Notes under the pieces: model-generated | Databases searched by the model: none | What the model saw: only the letters and a program-made list of their open reading frames with translations | What the model was told of the DNA's origin: nothing | Translations under genes and position numbers: made by a program | Shown: in pieces, positions 43,690 through 52,464 of the stretch | Layout of the letters: each line of letters begins with the position of its first letter | How positions within the stretch are numbered: position 1 is the first letter of the stretch | DNA from: Bog-532 sp965277615 | Lineage (GTDB): Bacteria; Actinomycetota; Actinomycetes; Streptosporangiales; Streptosporangiaceae | Length of the DNA stretch: 64,000 bases | Assembly: GCA_965277615.1 (NCBI GenBank) | Contig: CBDIDG010000004.1 | Span: 1,116,001-1,180,000 of the forward strand | Reading direction: 5' to 3'

Positions 43690-43981
43690 CGGTCACGCCA
43701 GCTACGACAGCCGGGGCCCAAGCTGAGCGGGCCCCAACGCAGCCCTTCTGCCCAGCTTTTGCGCCGCCATCCCGCCCGCAGCTCATTCTTTGGCCGCGGG
43801 CAGCGCCATCCGGACGTGAACGTTACCACCCCATGCGGCCTCATTAAGGGCACGGTGGTGCTCGGATCGGTGCTGGAGCAGATCCCGGTGGCCGACCGGG
43901 CGGAGCTGGTCTTGACGCTCGCGCCAGGCGGGACCTAGCCTCGCCAGGAAAAGGTATTCCTCCTGACTTCGCGAGGCCTAC
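43690..43981. other. intergenic region with small frame and RBS-proximal palindrome
   Basis: 292 bp with no recognised gene. A 40-codon GTG frame at 43817-43938 encodes a plain hydrophobic peptide (NVTTPCGLIKGTVVLGSVL...) that I cannot place. Just before the GH127 start, TAGCCTCGC (43936-43944) and GCGAGGCCTA (43971-43980) are inverted arms, with CAGGAA and TTCC/TCCTG pairing inside. It could be an operator or a hairpin that hides the ribosome-binding site. Confidence 0.4.
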
Positions 43982-45988
43982 GTGACTGATCTGGACGCAA
44001 CCCCGCGCGCCGCCACCCCCACCCGGGTGCAGGCTGGCCCCGCGACCCCGACCGCGGCGGCGCAGACCGCGCACCGGCCGCTGACCGGGCCCGGCGCGGC
44101 GCTGACCGAGGGCCTGCTGCACGACTGGCAGAGCCGCAACCGGGAGGCCAGCCTGCCGCTGGCCCTGCGCCAGCTGGAGGTGGCGGGCAACCTGGACAAC
44201 CTGCGGGCGGCCGCCGCCGCCGGGGACTCGGCCGGGCCGGGCGCGGCCAGCTACCACGGGCCGGTGTTCATGGATTCCGACGTCTACAAGACGCTGGAGG
44301 CCATCGGCTGGGAGCTGGCCCGGGATCCGGACAGCGGCACCGGGCAGATCCTGGCCAGCTTCGCCGACGCCGCGATCACCCTGCTGGAGCAGGCTCAGCG
44401 CCCGGACGGCTACCTGGACTCCTACATCCAGGTCAGCGGCGAGCCCCGGTACGGGCGGCTGGCGTCCAGCCACGAAATGTACTGCGCGGGCCACCTCATC
44501 CAGGCCGCGGTGGCGCTGAGCCGGACCGCAGGCCAGGGCCCTGGAGGCCACGAGGAACTGGCCCAGCGGCTGCTGGGCGTGGCCCAGCGCTTGGCCGATC
44601 ACCTGGTGGCCACGTTCGGCGGCCAGGAACGGGGCCTGGACGGCCACCCCGAGGTCGAGACCGCGCTGGCCGAGCTGTACCGGGAGACGGGCCAGCGGGC
44701 CTACCTGGACCTGGCCAGCCAGTTCGTGGAGCAGCGCGGGCACGGGCTGGCCGGCGACTCCGGCCGGGGGCACCGGTACCTGCAGGACCACCTGCCGATC
44801 CGGGACACCGTGACCCTGGAGGGGCACGCGGTCCGGGCCCTGTACCTGGAGGCCGGGGTGACCGACGTGGCCAGCGAGACCGGCGACGCCGACCTGCTGG
44901 CCGGCTCGATCCGCCGCTGGGAGGACATGGTCGCGACCAAGACCTACCTGACCGGCGGCAACGGGTCCCGCCACTCAACCGAGGCGTTCGGTGACCGGTT
45001 CGAGCTGCCGCCGGACCGGGCTTACACCGAGACCTGCGCCGCGATCGCCAGCTTCCACTGGTCCTGGCGGCTGCTGCTGGCCACCGGCGACGCCCGTTAC
45101 GCCGACCTGATGGAACGGCTGCTGTACAACGCGTTCGGCGCTTCGATCTCCACCGACGGGCAGCGGTTCTTCTACGTCAACCCGCTGCAGCGCCGTTATG
45201 ACCACTTCGAAGTTGACGATCCCGGACGCCGGCACGAGTGGTTCTCCTGCGCCTGCTGCCCGCCGAACATCATGCGGCTGCTGGCTTCGGTGCAGCACTA
45301 CCTGGCCAGCACGGCCGGCGACACCCTGTACCTGCACCAGTTCACCGGGGCGACGGTGACGGCGCCGCTGGCCGGCGGCACCCTGGACGTGGCGGTGTCG
45401 GCCGACCTGCCGTGGTCGGGTGAGGTCACGGTGCGGGTCACGCAGGCGCCAGCCGGCCCGTGCGGGCTGGCCCTGCGCGTCCCGGCCTGGAGCGGATCGC
45501 CGCAGCTGCTGGTCAACGGGGAGCCGGTCCAGGCCACCGCGGCCCAGGGCTACCTGACCGTGACCCGGACCTGGCAGCCGGGCGACGTGCTGGCTGCGAC
45601 GTTCGACCTGACCCCGCGCTGGGTGTACCCGCACCCGCGGATCGACGCGGTCCGGGGCTGCGCCGCGGTCGAGCGCGGCCCGCTGGTCTACTGCTTCGAG
45701 CACGTAGACCAAGCCGACGGAACCGACCTGGACGACCTGGCGCTGGTGGCCGGCTCGGGCCTGACCGAGAGCCCGGCCACGCTGGCCGAGATCGGCCGCA
45801 CGGTGCTGGTCGAGCTGGATGCGCGCCCCGTCCGGGCGGGCCTGCCGGATGAGCTGCCGTTCACGGCCACGGCGCCGACCACGGACCCCGGGCCGGTGCA
45901 GCGGGCCACGGCGGTGCCCTACTTCCAGTGGGACAACCGGGACGGCCAGCCCATGCGGGTCTGGCTGCCGGGCATCATGGCTGAATGA
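43982..45988 (+). CDS. glycoside hydrolase family 127 beta-L-arabinofuranosidase
   Basis: 668 residues, full GH127 length. Metal/catalytic residues are visible: RAYTETCAAIA (Glu and first Cys) and EWFSCACCPPNIMRL (Cys pair, one being the nucleophile), as in HypBA1. FMDSDVYKTLEAIGWELA and TYLTGGNGSRHSTEAFGD also match. No signal peptide, so cytoplasmic: it would cleave terminal arabinofuranose from imported oligosaccharides or glycopeptides. GTG start; ATGA overlap with the acetyltransferase. Confidence 0.92.
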   Translation: MTDLDATPRAATPTRVQAGPATPTAAAQTAHRPLTGPGAALTEGLLHDWQSRNREASLPLALRQLEVAGNLDNLRAAAAAGDSAGPGAASYHGPVFMDSDVYKTLEAIGWELARDPDSGTGQILASFADAAITLLEQAQRPDGYLDSYIQVSGEPRYGRLASSHEMYCAGHLIQAAVALSRTAGQGPGGHEELAQRLLGVAQRLADHLVATFGGQERGLDGHPEVETALAELYRETGQRAYLDLASQFVEQRGHGLAGDSGRGHRYLQDHLPIRDTVTLEGHAVRALYLEAGVTDVASETGDADLLAGSIRRWEDMVATKTYLTGGNGSRHSTEAFGDRFELPPDRAYTETCAAIASFHWSWRLLLATGDARYADLMERLLYNAFGASISTDGQRFFYVNPLQRRYDHFEVDDPGRRHEWFSCACCPPNIMRLLASVQHYLASTAGDTLYLHQFTGATVTAPLAGGTLDVAVSADLPWSGEVTVRVTQAPAGPCGLALRVPAWSGSPQLLVNGEPVQATAAQGYLTVTRTWQPGDVLAATFDLTPRWVYPHPRIDAVRGCAAVERGPLVYCFEHVDQADGTDLDDLALVAGSGLTESPATLAEIGRTVLVELDARPVRAGLPDELPFTATAPTTDPGPVQRATAVPYFQWDNRDGQPMRVWLPGIMAE

Positions 45989-46524
45989 CGATCACGGTAC
46001 GGGCCGCCACCGCAGCCGACGCGGCTGCGGTGGCGGCGATCTACGCGCCGGTGGTCACCGGCACGGCCATCTCGTTCGAGGAGCAGCCCCCGTCGGCGGA
46101 CGAGATCGGCCGCCGGATGACGGCCCGGCCGCGGCTGCCCTGGCTGGTGGCCGACGACGGAGGGCGGGTCGCGGGTTACGCCTACGCCTCGGCGCACCGG
46201 GCCCGGCCCGCGTACCGCTGGTCGGCGGACTGCTCGGTGTACCTGGACCCGGACTACCGGGGGCAGGGGCTGGGCCGGCGGCTGTACCAGCAGCTGATCC
46301 CCGAGGTCGGAGGGCTGGGCTACCGGTCGCTGTTCGCCGGGATCGCGCTACCGAACCCGGCCAGCGTGGGCCTGCACGAGGCGCTCGGCTTCCACCCGGT
46401 CGGGGTGTTCCGCGACGTCGGTTACAAACACGGCGCCTGGCGGGACGTGGGCTGGTGGCAGCGTTCGCTGGGGGAACCGGGTCCGGGCCCCCGCGAGCCG
46501 CTCTCCTGGTCACCGCCGGCGTAA
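45985..46524 (+). CDS. GNAT acetyltransferase, phosphinothricin-acetyltransferase-like
   Basis: 179 residues. Family features: AVAAIYAPVVTGTAISFEEQPPS, SVYLDPDYRGQGLGRRLYQQL (acetyl-CoA loop with Q/R-x-x-G-x-G), LPNPASVGLHEALGFHPVGVFRDVGYKHGAW. These are the marks of the PAT/Bar subgroup, which acetylates amino groups of phosphinothricin, methionine sulfoximine or similar amino acids. The true substrate is unknown. Coupled to GH127 by ATGA. Confidence 0.88.
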   Translation: MTITVRAATAADAAAVAAIYAPVVTGTAISFEEQPPSADEIGRRMTARPRLPWLVADDGGRVAGYAYASAHRARPAYRWSADCSVYLDPDYRGQGLGRRLYQQLIPEVGGLGYRSLFAGIALPNPASVGLHEALGFHPVGVFRDVGYKHGAWRDVGWWQRSLGEPGPGPREPLSWSPPA

Positions 46525-46535
46525 GGTCGGTTTCC

Positions 46536-47684
46536 ATGTCAGGGCGGGAGCTGGTGATCCTCGGGACCGCGAGCCAGGCGCCCACGCGGACCCGCAACCA
46601 CAATGGTTACCTGCTGCGGTGGGACGGCGAGGGCCTGCTGTTCGACCCGGGTGAGGGCACCCAGCGGCAGATGCTGCTGGCTGGGGTCCGGGCCAGCGAG
46701 ATCAACCGGATCTGCGTCACCCACTTCCACGGCGACCACTGCCTGGGGCTGCCGGGCGTACTGCAGCGGATGGCCCTGGACCGGGTGGCCCATGACGTCG
46801 TGTGCCACTATCCGGCCGGAGGGCAGGAATACTTCAGCCATCTGCGGCACGCCGCCTACTTCCACGACGTAGCCACCGTCACCGAACGCGCGGTCGCGGG
46901 CGACCCGGACGTGCTGGCGGAGACGAACGCCTGGCGGCTGCTGGCCCGGCCGCTGTCGCACCGGGTGCCGACCGTGGGCTACCAGCTGGCCGAGCCGGAC
47001 GGGCGCCGGATGCGGCCGGACCGGCTGGCCGCCCTCGGCATCAGCGGGCCGGACGTGGGACGGCTGGCCCGCGACGGTGGCCTGGACGTGGCGGGCCGGC
47101 GAGTCAGCCTGGACGAGGTGAGCGAGCCCCGGGCCGGGCAGCGGTTCGCGTTCGTGATGGACACCCGGCTCTGCGACGGCGCGTTCGCGCTGGCGGAGGG
47201 GGCCGACCTGGCCGTGTGTGAGGCGACGTTCCTGGACGACGAGGCCGAGCTGGCCCCGGCCTTCGGGCACCTGACCGCGCGGCAGGCGGGCCAGATCGCG
47301 GCCGAGTGCGGGGTCCGCACGCTGGTGCTGAGCCACTTCTCCCAGCGGTACACCCACCAGGACCCGCGCCGGTTCGCCGACGAAGCAGGCGCGGAGTTCG
47401 GCGGCGAGATCGTGGTGGCGGCCGACCTGGACCGCGTCCCGGTGCCGCGCCGGGCGGTGTTACCGGCCCCGGGGTTACCGGCCCCCGGGGTCACCAGCCC
47501 CGGGGTTACCGGCCCCGGTCAGCCGATGGGCTGGCGGCCCAGGACGGGCGGCTCGCGGCCCGCGAACAGCCAGCCGCCGGCCGCGGCCAGCAGCGGCATG
47601 CCGATCAGCAGCACCAGCAGGTTGGTCACCGGCACCGCGGACAGTGCGGACAGGCCACCTTCCAGCGTGTCGCCCCGGAAGTAG
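46536..47684 (+). CDS. rnz: ribonuclease Z with overrun C-terminus
   Basis: 382 residues; the family is near 300-320. tRNA 3'-end processing endonuclease of the metallo-beta-lactamase fold: GTASQAPTRTRNHNGYLLRW, zinc motif THFHGDHCLGLPG, later RPLSHRVPTVGY, FVMDTRLCDGA and VLSHFSQRY. After about residue 305 comes a Pro/Gly tail (LPAPGLPAPGVTSPGVTGPG) encoded by 15-bp repeats, then ~55 residues read antisense to the FtsX gene before a stop. The last 166 bases overlap that convergent gene; the natural stop seems to have been lost. Confidence 0.85.
   Translation: MSGRELVILGTASQAPTRTRNHNGYLLRWDGEGLLFDPGEGTQRQMLLAGVRASEINRICVTHFHGDHCLGLPGVLQRMALDRVAHDVVCHYPAGGQEYFSHLRHAAYFHDVATVTERAVAGDPDVLAETNAWRLLARPLSHRVPTVGYQLAEPDGRRMRPDRLAALGISGPDVGRLARDGGLDVAGRRVSLDEVSEPRAGQRFAFVMDTRLCDGAFALAEGADLAVCEATFLDDEAELAPAFGHLTARQAGQIAAECGVRTLVLSHFSQRYTHQDPRRFADEAGAEFGGEIVVAADLDRVPVPRRAVLPAPGLPAPGVTSPGVTGPGQPMGWRPRTGGSRPANSQPPAAASSGMPISSTSRLVTGTADSADRPPSSVSPRK
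47461..47521 (+). repeat. 15-bp GC minisatellite at RNase Z / FtsX junction
   Basis: Units TTACCGGCCCCGGGG, TTACCGGCCCCCGGGG (one extra C), TCACCAGCCCCGGGG and TTACCGGCCCCGGTC. The extra base shifts the encoded pattern from LPAPG to VTSPG. CCCCGGGG palindromes recur and could also hinder transcription between the two convergent genes. Confidence 0.75.
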
Positions 47685-50035
47685 CCGACCGCGGCCACGT
47701 ACCCGGCGGCCACGCCCAGCACCGCGCCGAGCAGGCCGAGCGCACCCGCGGTCACCGCGGTCAGCGCGCGACGGGTCCGGCCGCTGGCCCCGGTGGCGGT
47801 CAGGGTGCGCAGGTCGGACGCGGTCTCGCTGCGGATCAGGCCCACGCTCATGGCCAGCACCCCGAGCGCGAGCAGCACGCCGAACACCGTGGCCCAGTCG
47901 ATGATCTGATTCACCGACGGGACGCTCGACCTGGTCTCGACGGTCATGTTGGCTCCGGCCGCGGCCAGCTGAGCGCTCTTGATCTGGGTGACCGTGAGCG
48001 GGTGGGGGGTCTGGATCAGCCAGCCGGACACCACCGGGCTCAGGCCGAGCTGGCCCACGGCGTGCTCGGTGATCACCGTGTTCGGCGCGGACGTGCCGGA
48101 CGGCAGCGCGGTGACCTGCTGCATGACCGGACCGGCCAGGCAGCTGCCCGGCGGGCAGGGGAACGAGTCCGGCCCCGGCAGCTTGCTGAAGTAGCTGCCG
48201 TAAACCAGCTGCATCTTCGACAACCCGGACAGGCCAGGCCGCATGGTGAGGAGGTCCGTGCCGGACCGGACCGTGCCCGGCGCGATCCCGAACGACTTCA
48301 GCAGGGCCGGGGTGGCCACGTACACCGGACCGGACCAGTTCCGGCCCTGCGCCGCGTGCTGCAGGGAAGCGGTGGTGGTGTCCAGCTCGGTCACCTGGTG
48401 CGAGCCCAGCGCGGACGCCAGCTGGTTCGCGGCCGTGCGCATGGACCGGATCTGCCCGCCGGTGACCGGCCCGGAAGCCGATTGGCCGGGGCCGCCCGGC
48501 CCCGGCCCGTACGCCCCGTTGGGCGTGTAGACGATCAGCTGGCTGGAGGTCAGGTTGGGGCCGGCGTAGTCGAGCACGTTGGCGTAGCGGGCCGCCGACA
48601 CGATCGAGATCATCACCGCAATCAGCACGCCCAGGCTGATCGCAGCCAGCGCCGAGCCCGACCGGGCCCGGTAGCGGGCCAGGTCCCGTAGGGCCAGCCG
48701 GGCCGAGACCGGGGTGTGCCGGGCGAGACGGCCCAGCAGGGCCAGGCACATCGGCGCCAGCAGCACCACCGCCGCGACCAGCGCGATGAAGCCGCCGACT
48801 ACGCACAGCATGGCCGTACCCTGACCGCTACCGCTGGGCCGGCTGCCCGCGAAGGTCAGCAGGCCGAACGCCACCGCCAGCACCACCACACCGGGCAGGG
48901 CCGACCGGCGGACACGCTTGGGCGGGGCCGGCCGCCCGGCCAGCGCCGCCACCACCGGGATCTTGGTCACCGCCCGGGCTGGCCGCGAGGCAGCCAGGTA
49001 GGTGGCCAGCACGGCCAGGCCCATGGCCGGGCCGATCACGCCCCACGGCAGCGCGAACGGGGCGATCACGTGATGCGAGCTGCTCACGACGCGGGGCCGG
49101 TAGGCCAGCCAGGCGGCCAGGCCGAGCACGGCCCCGAGCAGCGTCCCGGCCACGCCCACGACCAAGCCGTTGGCCCGGACGACCAGCCGGACGTTGCGGT
49201 CGGTGGCGCCGAGCGCGCCCAGCATGCCCAGCGCCCGCAGCCGCCGCTGAGCCAGCACGGTGAAGCCGCCCACCGACACCAGGGCGATGAGCAGCATGCC
49301 CACCGTGGCCAGTGTGAGCACGATGGTGTCCGGGTTGATGGCGTTGGCCGCCGTGGTCTGCGGTGTCACCACGTTCGGGCCGATCCTGCCGGGCGGAACG
49401 GAGGGCGCGTCGAACAGCACGGTGACCGAGGTCGGCGCGCGCACCTGGCCCGGCACTAGCAGGGCGAACTCGTCCAGCAGGCTCTGCGGGTTCTGCACGA
49501 TGCCGGTCACGGTCCGGGTCACGCCGCCCAGGTGCCAGACGTGACCGACCGCGAGATCGAACTGGCGGGCCACGCCCGGGGTCACCGCGACCTGGCCCGG
49601 CCCGGCGGGATAGTGCCCCTGGAGGAGGGAGAGCATCGGGCGGCCGAACGCGCCATGGACGTCCTGGGCCCGCAGGTCGTAGGTCGTGGTCGAGCCGGGC
49701 ACCTGGAGGACCTGGTTCTCGATCACGTCGGTGCGCCCGAAGCGGTGCTGCAGCGAGGCGATCTCGGTGGCCAGGTGCGGGTCGCGGCCCGGGAAGGTGG
49801 CCAGGTCCTGGGCCGTGCCAAACTGGCCGCTGGGCCGAGCCGGCGTGCTGGTGGCCACGGCCGCGCCGACGAACGTCGCGGCCACCGCCACCGTGATCAG
49901 GGCCAGCACCAGCAGCTGCTGGCGCCACTCGCGGCGGAACAGCCGCCAGGCCCAGCGGATCACCGCCCGCCGCGCGGGAACGCCCCCGTTCCCGGTCCCC
50001 GGCGCGGCCGGCCGTTCCTGGACGGTGGTGCTCAC
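47519..50035 (-). CDS. FtsX-like ABC transporter permease
   Basis: 838 residues with two FtsX/MacB-type permease units: an N-terminal helix (LLVLALITVAVAATFVGAAVA), a large extracellular domain, three helices around 265-390 (MLLIALVSVGGFTVLAQRRLRALGMLGALGATDRNV), then a fourth group and a second extracellular domain, and three C-terminal helices. Pairs with the ATPase at 50032 by a GTGA overlap. Such exporters move lipids or peptides, or extract envelope components. The 3' end overlaps RNase Z by 166 bases. Confidence 0.9.
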   Translation of the reverse strand: MSTTVQERPAAPGTGNGGVPARRAVIRWAWRLFRREWRQQLLVLALITVAVAATFVGAAVATSTPARPSGQFGTAQDLATFPGRDPHLATEIASLQHRFGRTDVIENQVLQVPGSTTTYDLRAQDVHGAFGRPMLSLLQGHYPAGPGQVAVTPGVARQFDLAVGHVWHLGGVTRTVTGIVQNPQSLLDEFALLVPGQVRAPTSVTVLFDAPSVPPGRIGPNVVTPQTTAANAINPDTIVLTLATVGMLLIALVSVGGFTVLAQRRLRALGMLGALGATDRNVRLVVRANGLVVGVAGTLLGAVLGLAAWLAYRPRVVSSSHHVIAPFALPWGVIGPAMGLAVLATYLAASRPARAVTKIPVVAALAGRPAPPKRVRRSALPGVVVLAVAFGLLTFAGSRPSGSGQGTAMLCVVGGFIALVAAVVLLAPMCLALLGRLARHTPVSARLALRDLARYRARSGSALAAISLGVLIAVMISIVSAARYANVLDYAGPNLTSSQLIVYTPNGAYGPGPGGPGQSASGPVTGGQIRSMRTAANQLASALGSHQVTELDTTTASLQHAAQGRNWSGPVYVATPALLKSFGIAPGTVRSGTDLLTMRPGLSGLSKMQLVYGSYFSKLPGPDSFPCPPGSCLAGPVMQQVTALPSGTSAPNTVITEHAVGQLGLSPVVSGWLIQTPHPLTVTQIKSAQLAAAGANMTVETRSSVPSVNQIIDWATVFGVLLALGVLAMSVGLIRSETASDLRTLTATGASGRTRRALTAVTAGALGLLGAVLGVAAGYVAAVGYFRGDTLEGGLSALSAVPVTNLLVLLIGMPLLAAAGGWLFAGREPPVLGRQPIG

Positions 50036-50754
50036 GGGGTCTGGCCCTGGCTCAGCAGCGACTCCGGCCCGGGCGGGGGCAGGGTCTGATCGACGATCCG
50101 CCCGTCGCGCAGGAACACCACCCGGTCGGCCCAGGAGGCCAGCTGGGCATCGTGGGTGACCACCACCGCGGCCACCCCGCGCTTGCAGGCGTTGTGGATC
50201 AGCCGCATGACCGCTTCGGCGTTGGCCGAGTCCAGTGCGCCGGACGGCTCGTCGGCCAGCAACAGCCGCCGCTCCCCCGCCACCGCGCGGGCGATGGCCA
50301 CCCGCTGCCGCTCGCCGCCGGACAGCTGGTCCGGGAACCGGCTGGCCTGGCCGGTGAGTCCTACGTCCTCCAGCGCTCGCAGCCCGGCCGCCCGCGCGGT
50401 GCGGGCTGGGGTGCCGTCCAGTTCCAGCGGCAGCGCGACGTTCTCGGCCGCGGTCAGCCCGGGCAGCAGGTTGAAGTCCTGGAATACGTACCCGACCGTC
50501 CGCCGGCGCAGCCGGGCCTTGGCCCCACGGGACAGGCCGGACAGCTCCGCGCCAGCGACCAGGACCTCGCCGCCGTCGGGCTCCTCCAGGCTGCCGGCGA
50601 TGGTGAGCAGAGTGGACTTGCCCGAACCGCTCGGGCCCATCACCGCCACCATCTGACCGGCCGCGACGCTCAGGTCGACCTCGACCAGCGCCTTGACCCG
50701 GGCCGCGCCCTCGCCGTAGGTCTTCGATACGCCCTGTAGCTCCAGTATGGCCAT
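50032..50754 (-). CDS. ABC transporter ATP-binding protein (MacB/LolD type)
   Basis: 240 residues from ATG 50754, with AAGGAG six bases upstream. Walker A GPSGSGKSTLL, Q-loop VFQDFNLLPGLT, signature LSGGERQRVAIARAV, Walker B LLLADEPSGALD, switch His VVTHDAQLA. This is the partner of the FtsX-like permease. It lies 35 bp after the PadR gene on the same strand, so the three form one operon. Confidence 0.94.
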   Translation of the reverse strand: MAILELQGVSKTYGEGAARVKALVEVDLSVAAGQMVAVMGPSGSGKSTLLTIAGSLEEPDGGEVLVAGAELSGLSRGAKARLRRRTVGYVFQDFNLLPGLTAAENVALPLELDGTPARTARAAGLRALEDVGLTGQASRFPDQLSGGERQRVAIARAVAGERRLLLADEPSGALDSANAEAVMRLIHNACKRGVAAVVVTHDAQLASWADRVVFLRDGRIVDQTLPPPGPESLLSQGQTP

Positions 50755-50789
50755 CCCCGTCTCCTTATGTGGATCCCCCGTGTGCTGGG

Positions 50790-51377
50790 TCATCGCCGCG
50801 TCCCCGCTCGGCGTCGTGGCAGCGGAGCCGGCGCCGGCGTGGCTGGTGGCGGTGGCGGATCGGCGGCGGCCCGCTTGAGCCGGCCGTCGGCGCTGTCCAG
50901 CCACCGGACGACGGCGTCGAGCCGGAACAACTCGGCGTCGACGACCAGGGCCAGGTTCAGGTCGGACCCGGCCTCGTCCTCTTTGATCCGCGTCCACTGC
51001 TGCATCAGCTGCACCAGGTAGCGGCGGTGGGCCTGAATGACCTCGTGCACGTCGACCCCGGGCACCTGCGTGGCGACCAGGATCTTCATGACCAGCTCGT
51101 CCCGGGGCGGCGAGGACAGGTCGGGCGGGGTCCGCAGCCAGCCGGCCAGCTCGGCCGTCCCGGCCTCGGTGATCCGGAAACCCTTCTGCGGCCCGTCGTC
51201 CCCGGTCTCATCCGACTCGACCAGCCCGTCGCGTTCGAGCCGCTGCAGCGTCGTGTAGACCTGGCCCACGTTCAGCGGCCACACTTCACCGGTCCTGGCC
51301 TCGAACTCTTCCCGCAGCTGGAGCCCGTACCTGGGCCCCTCGCTCAGCAGCGCCAGCAGCGCGTGCCGGACGCTCAT
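50790..51377 (-). CDS. PadR-family transcriptional regulator
   Basis: 195 residues from ATG 51377. Winged helix: SVRHALLALLSEGPRYGLQLREEFEARTGEVWPLNVGQVYTTLQRLERDGLV, then the PadR wing and the C-terminal Vir_act_alpha helices used for dimerisation (VDVHEVIQAHRRYLVQLMQQW). The last ~25 residues are Pro/Ala/Arg-rich. It likely represses its own operon with the ABC exporter. Confidence 0.92.
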   Translation of the reverse strand: MSVRHALLALLSEGPRYGLQLREEFEARTGEVWPLNVGQVYTTLQRLERDGLVESDETGDDGPQKGFRITEAGTAELAGWLRTPPDLSSPPRDELVMKILVATQVPGVDVHEVIQAHRRYLVQLMQQWTRIKEDEAGSDLNLALVVDAELFRLDAVVRWLDSADGRLKRAAADPPPPPATPAPAPLPRRRAGTRR

Positions 51378-51393
51378 CGCTGTACCTTGGCCC

Positions 51394-51414
51394 GTATCAT
51401 GCTGAGGATAATAC
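51394..51414. promoter_or_regulatory. candidate PadR operator
   Basis: GTATCA (51394-51399) and TAATAC (51409-51414) form an imperfect inverted repeat 17 bp before the PadR start, followed by another GTATAC. PadR sites of the ATGT/ATAC kind are similar. On the minus strand GTATTATCC may be the -10. Confidence 0.35.
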
Positions 51415-51528
51415 TGGGTATACAGGCGGCTAGGCAAGATGTTTAGGGAGACGGAGCGCTTGAGGTGGTGAGCGGTGGCGGGGCGGACGCGGTGGCGGCG
51501 GCCGGGCGGGACCGCTTAGCCTGCTGGC

Positions 51529-51990
51529 ATGGGGCGGGCCGGGGTGAAGCAGGCAGTGGCGCTGGAGCTGCTGCCGCACCTGCGGCGGGCGCACGACCAC
51601 ATCGACCGGCACTACGCCCGGCCTATCGACCTGGACGAGCTGGCCGGGGTGGCGGGGGTGTCCAAGTTCCACTTCGCCCGGAGCTTCGAGGCGGCGTACG
51701 GGCTGACCCCGATCAGGTACCTGACCCTGCGCCGGGTGGAACGGGCGCAGGACCTGCTGCGTTCAGCCAACCTGACCGTGACCGAGATCTGCTTCCTTGT
51801 CGGGTTCAGCAGCCTCGGCTCGTTCTCGTCGCTGTTCACCCGGCTGGTGGGCGAGACGCCGACGGCGTACCGGGACCGGTGGGCCGCGCGGGGCGGGCCC
51901 CACGTGCCCGGCTGCTACCTGTTCATGCACGGTCCCGGGCGGCTGAAGCCCGGGCCAGCAGGTGCGCAATCTGAGAGAAGACCTCGGTGA
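51529..51990 (+). CDS. AraC-family transcriptional regulator (DNA-binding domain only)
   Basis: 153 residues. Two helix-turn-helix motifs in about residues 20-120: IDLDELAGVAGVSKFHFARSFEAAYGLTPIRYLTLRRVERAQDLL and LTVTEICFLVGFSSLGSFSSLFTRLVGETPTAYR. No N-terminal sensor domain, so it may be a constitutive activator or act with the VOC protein encoded 24 bp downstream, a pairing common in actinobacteria. Confidence 0.9.
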   Translation: MGRAGVKQAVALELLPHLRRAHDHIDRHYARPIDLDELAGVAGVSKFHFARSFEAAYGLTPIRYLTLRRVERAQDLLRSANLTVTEICFLVGFSSLGSFSSLFTRLVGETPTAYRDRWAARGGPHVPGCYLFMHGPGRLKPGPAGAQSERRPR

Positions 51991-52014
51991 GCGGGCGGCC
52001 CTAGAGTCTGGGCC

Positions 52015-52443
52015 ATGATTTCCAACATCTCGCTGGTCACGGTGTACTGCCTCGACCAGGACCAGGCCCGCGACTTCTACGTCGAGAACCTCAACTTCGA
52101 GACCCGCACCGACATCACCATGGGCGAGGGCTACCGCTGGCTGACGATCGGGCACCCGAGCCAGCCGGAGCTCGAGGTGACGCTGATGCTGCCGGGCCCG
52201 CCGCTGGACGACGAGGCGGCCCGGTTCATCCGCGGCCAGCTGGAGAAGGGCCAGATGGGCGGGCTCGGCCTCAAGGTGGACGACTGCCGGAAGACGTACC
52301 AGGAACTGTCGGCCAAGGGCGTCACGTTCCTGCAGGAACCGGCGGAACGGCCGTACGGTATTGAGGCGGTGATGCGCGACAACACCGGCAACTGGCTGGT
52401 GCTGGTGGAGCCGCGGTCGTTCACCCCGGAAGACTTCAATTGA
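52015..52443 (+). CDS. VOC (glyoxalase/bleomycin-resistance fold) protein
   Basis: 142 residues with two beta-alpha-beta-beta-beta units: SLVTVYCLDQDQARDFYVENLNFETRTD and GLKVDDCRKTYQELSAKGVTFLQEP ending in DNTGNWLVLVEPR. Likely metal ligands are His50 region (IGHPSQPELEV) and the distal Glu. Substrate unknown; it often binds or degrades toxic small molecules. In operon with the AraC regulator. Confidence 0.88.
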   Translation: MISNISLVTVYCLDQDQARDFYVENLNFETRTDITMGEGYRWLTIGHPSQPELEVTLMLPGPPLDDEAARFIRGQLEKGQMGGLGLKVDDCRKTYQELSAKGVTFLQEPAERPYGIEAVMRDNTGNWLVLVEPRSFTPEDFN

Positions 52444-52464
52444 CCTCAGCGACGAGGGGGCCCG

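Noticed and set aside
43817..43938. 40-codon frame before GH127
   Set aside because: Not kept as a gene: no ribosome-binding site of note and no recognisable family. Noted only within the intergenic entry.
47461..47521. CCCCGGGG palindromes as a true terminator
   Set aside because: They are units of a coding tandem repeat; possible effect on transcription is kept as a remark only.
51394..51528. A shared divergent operator controlling both PadR and AraC genes
   Set aside because: The only visible repeat is close to PadR; nothing similar is near the AraC start.
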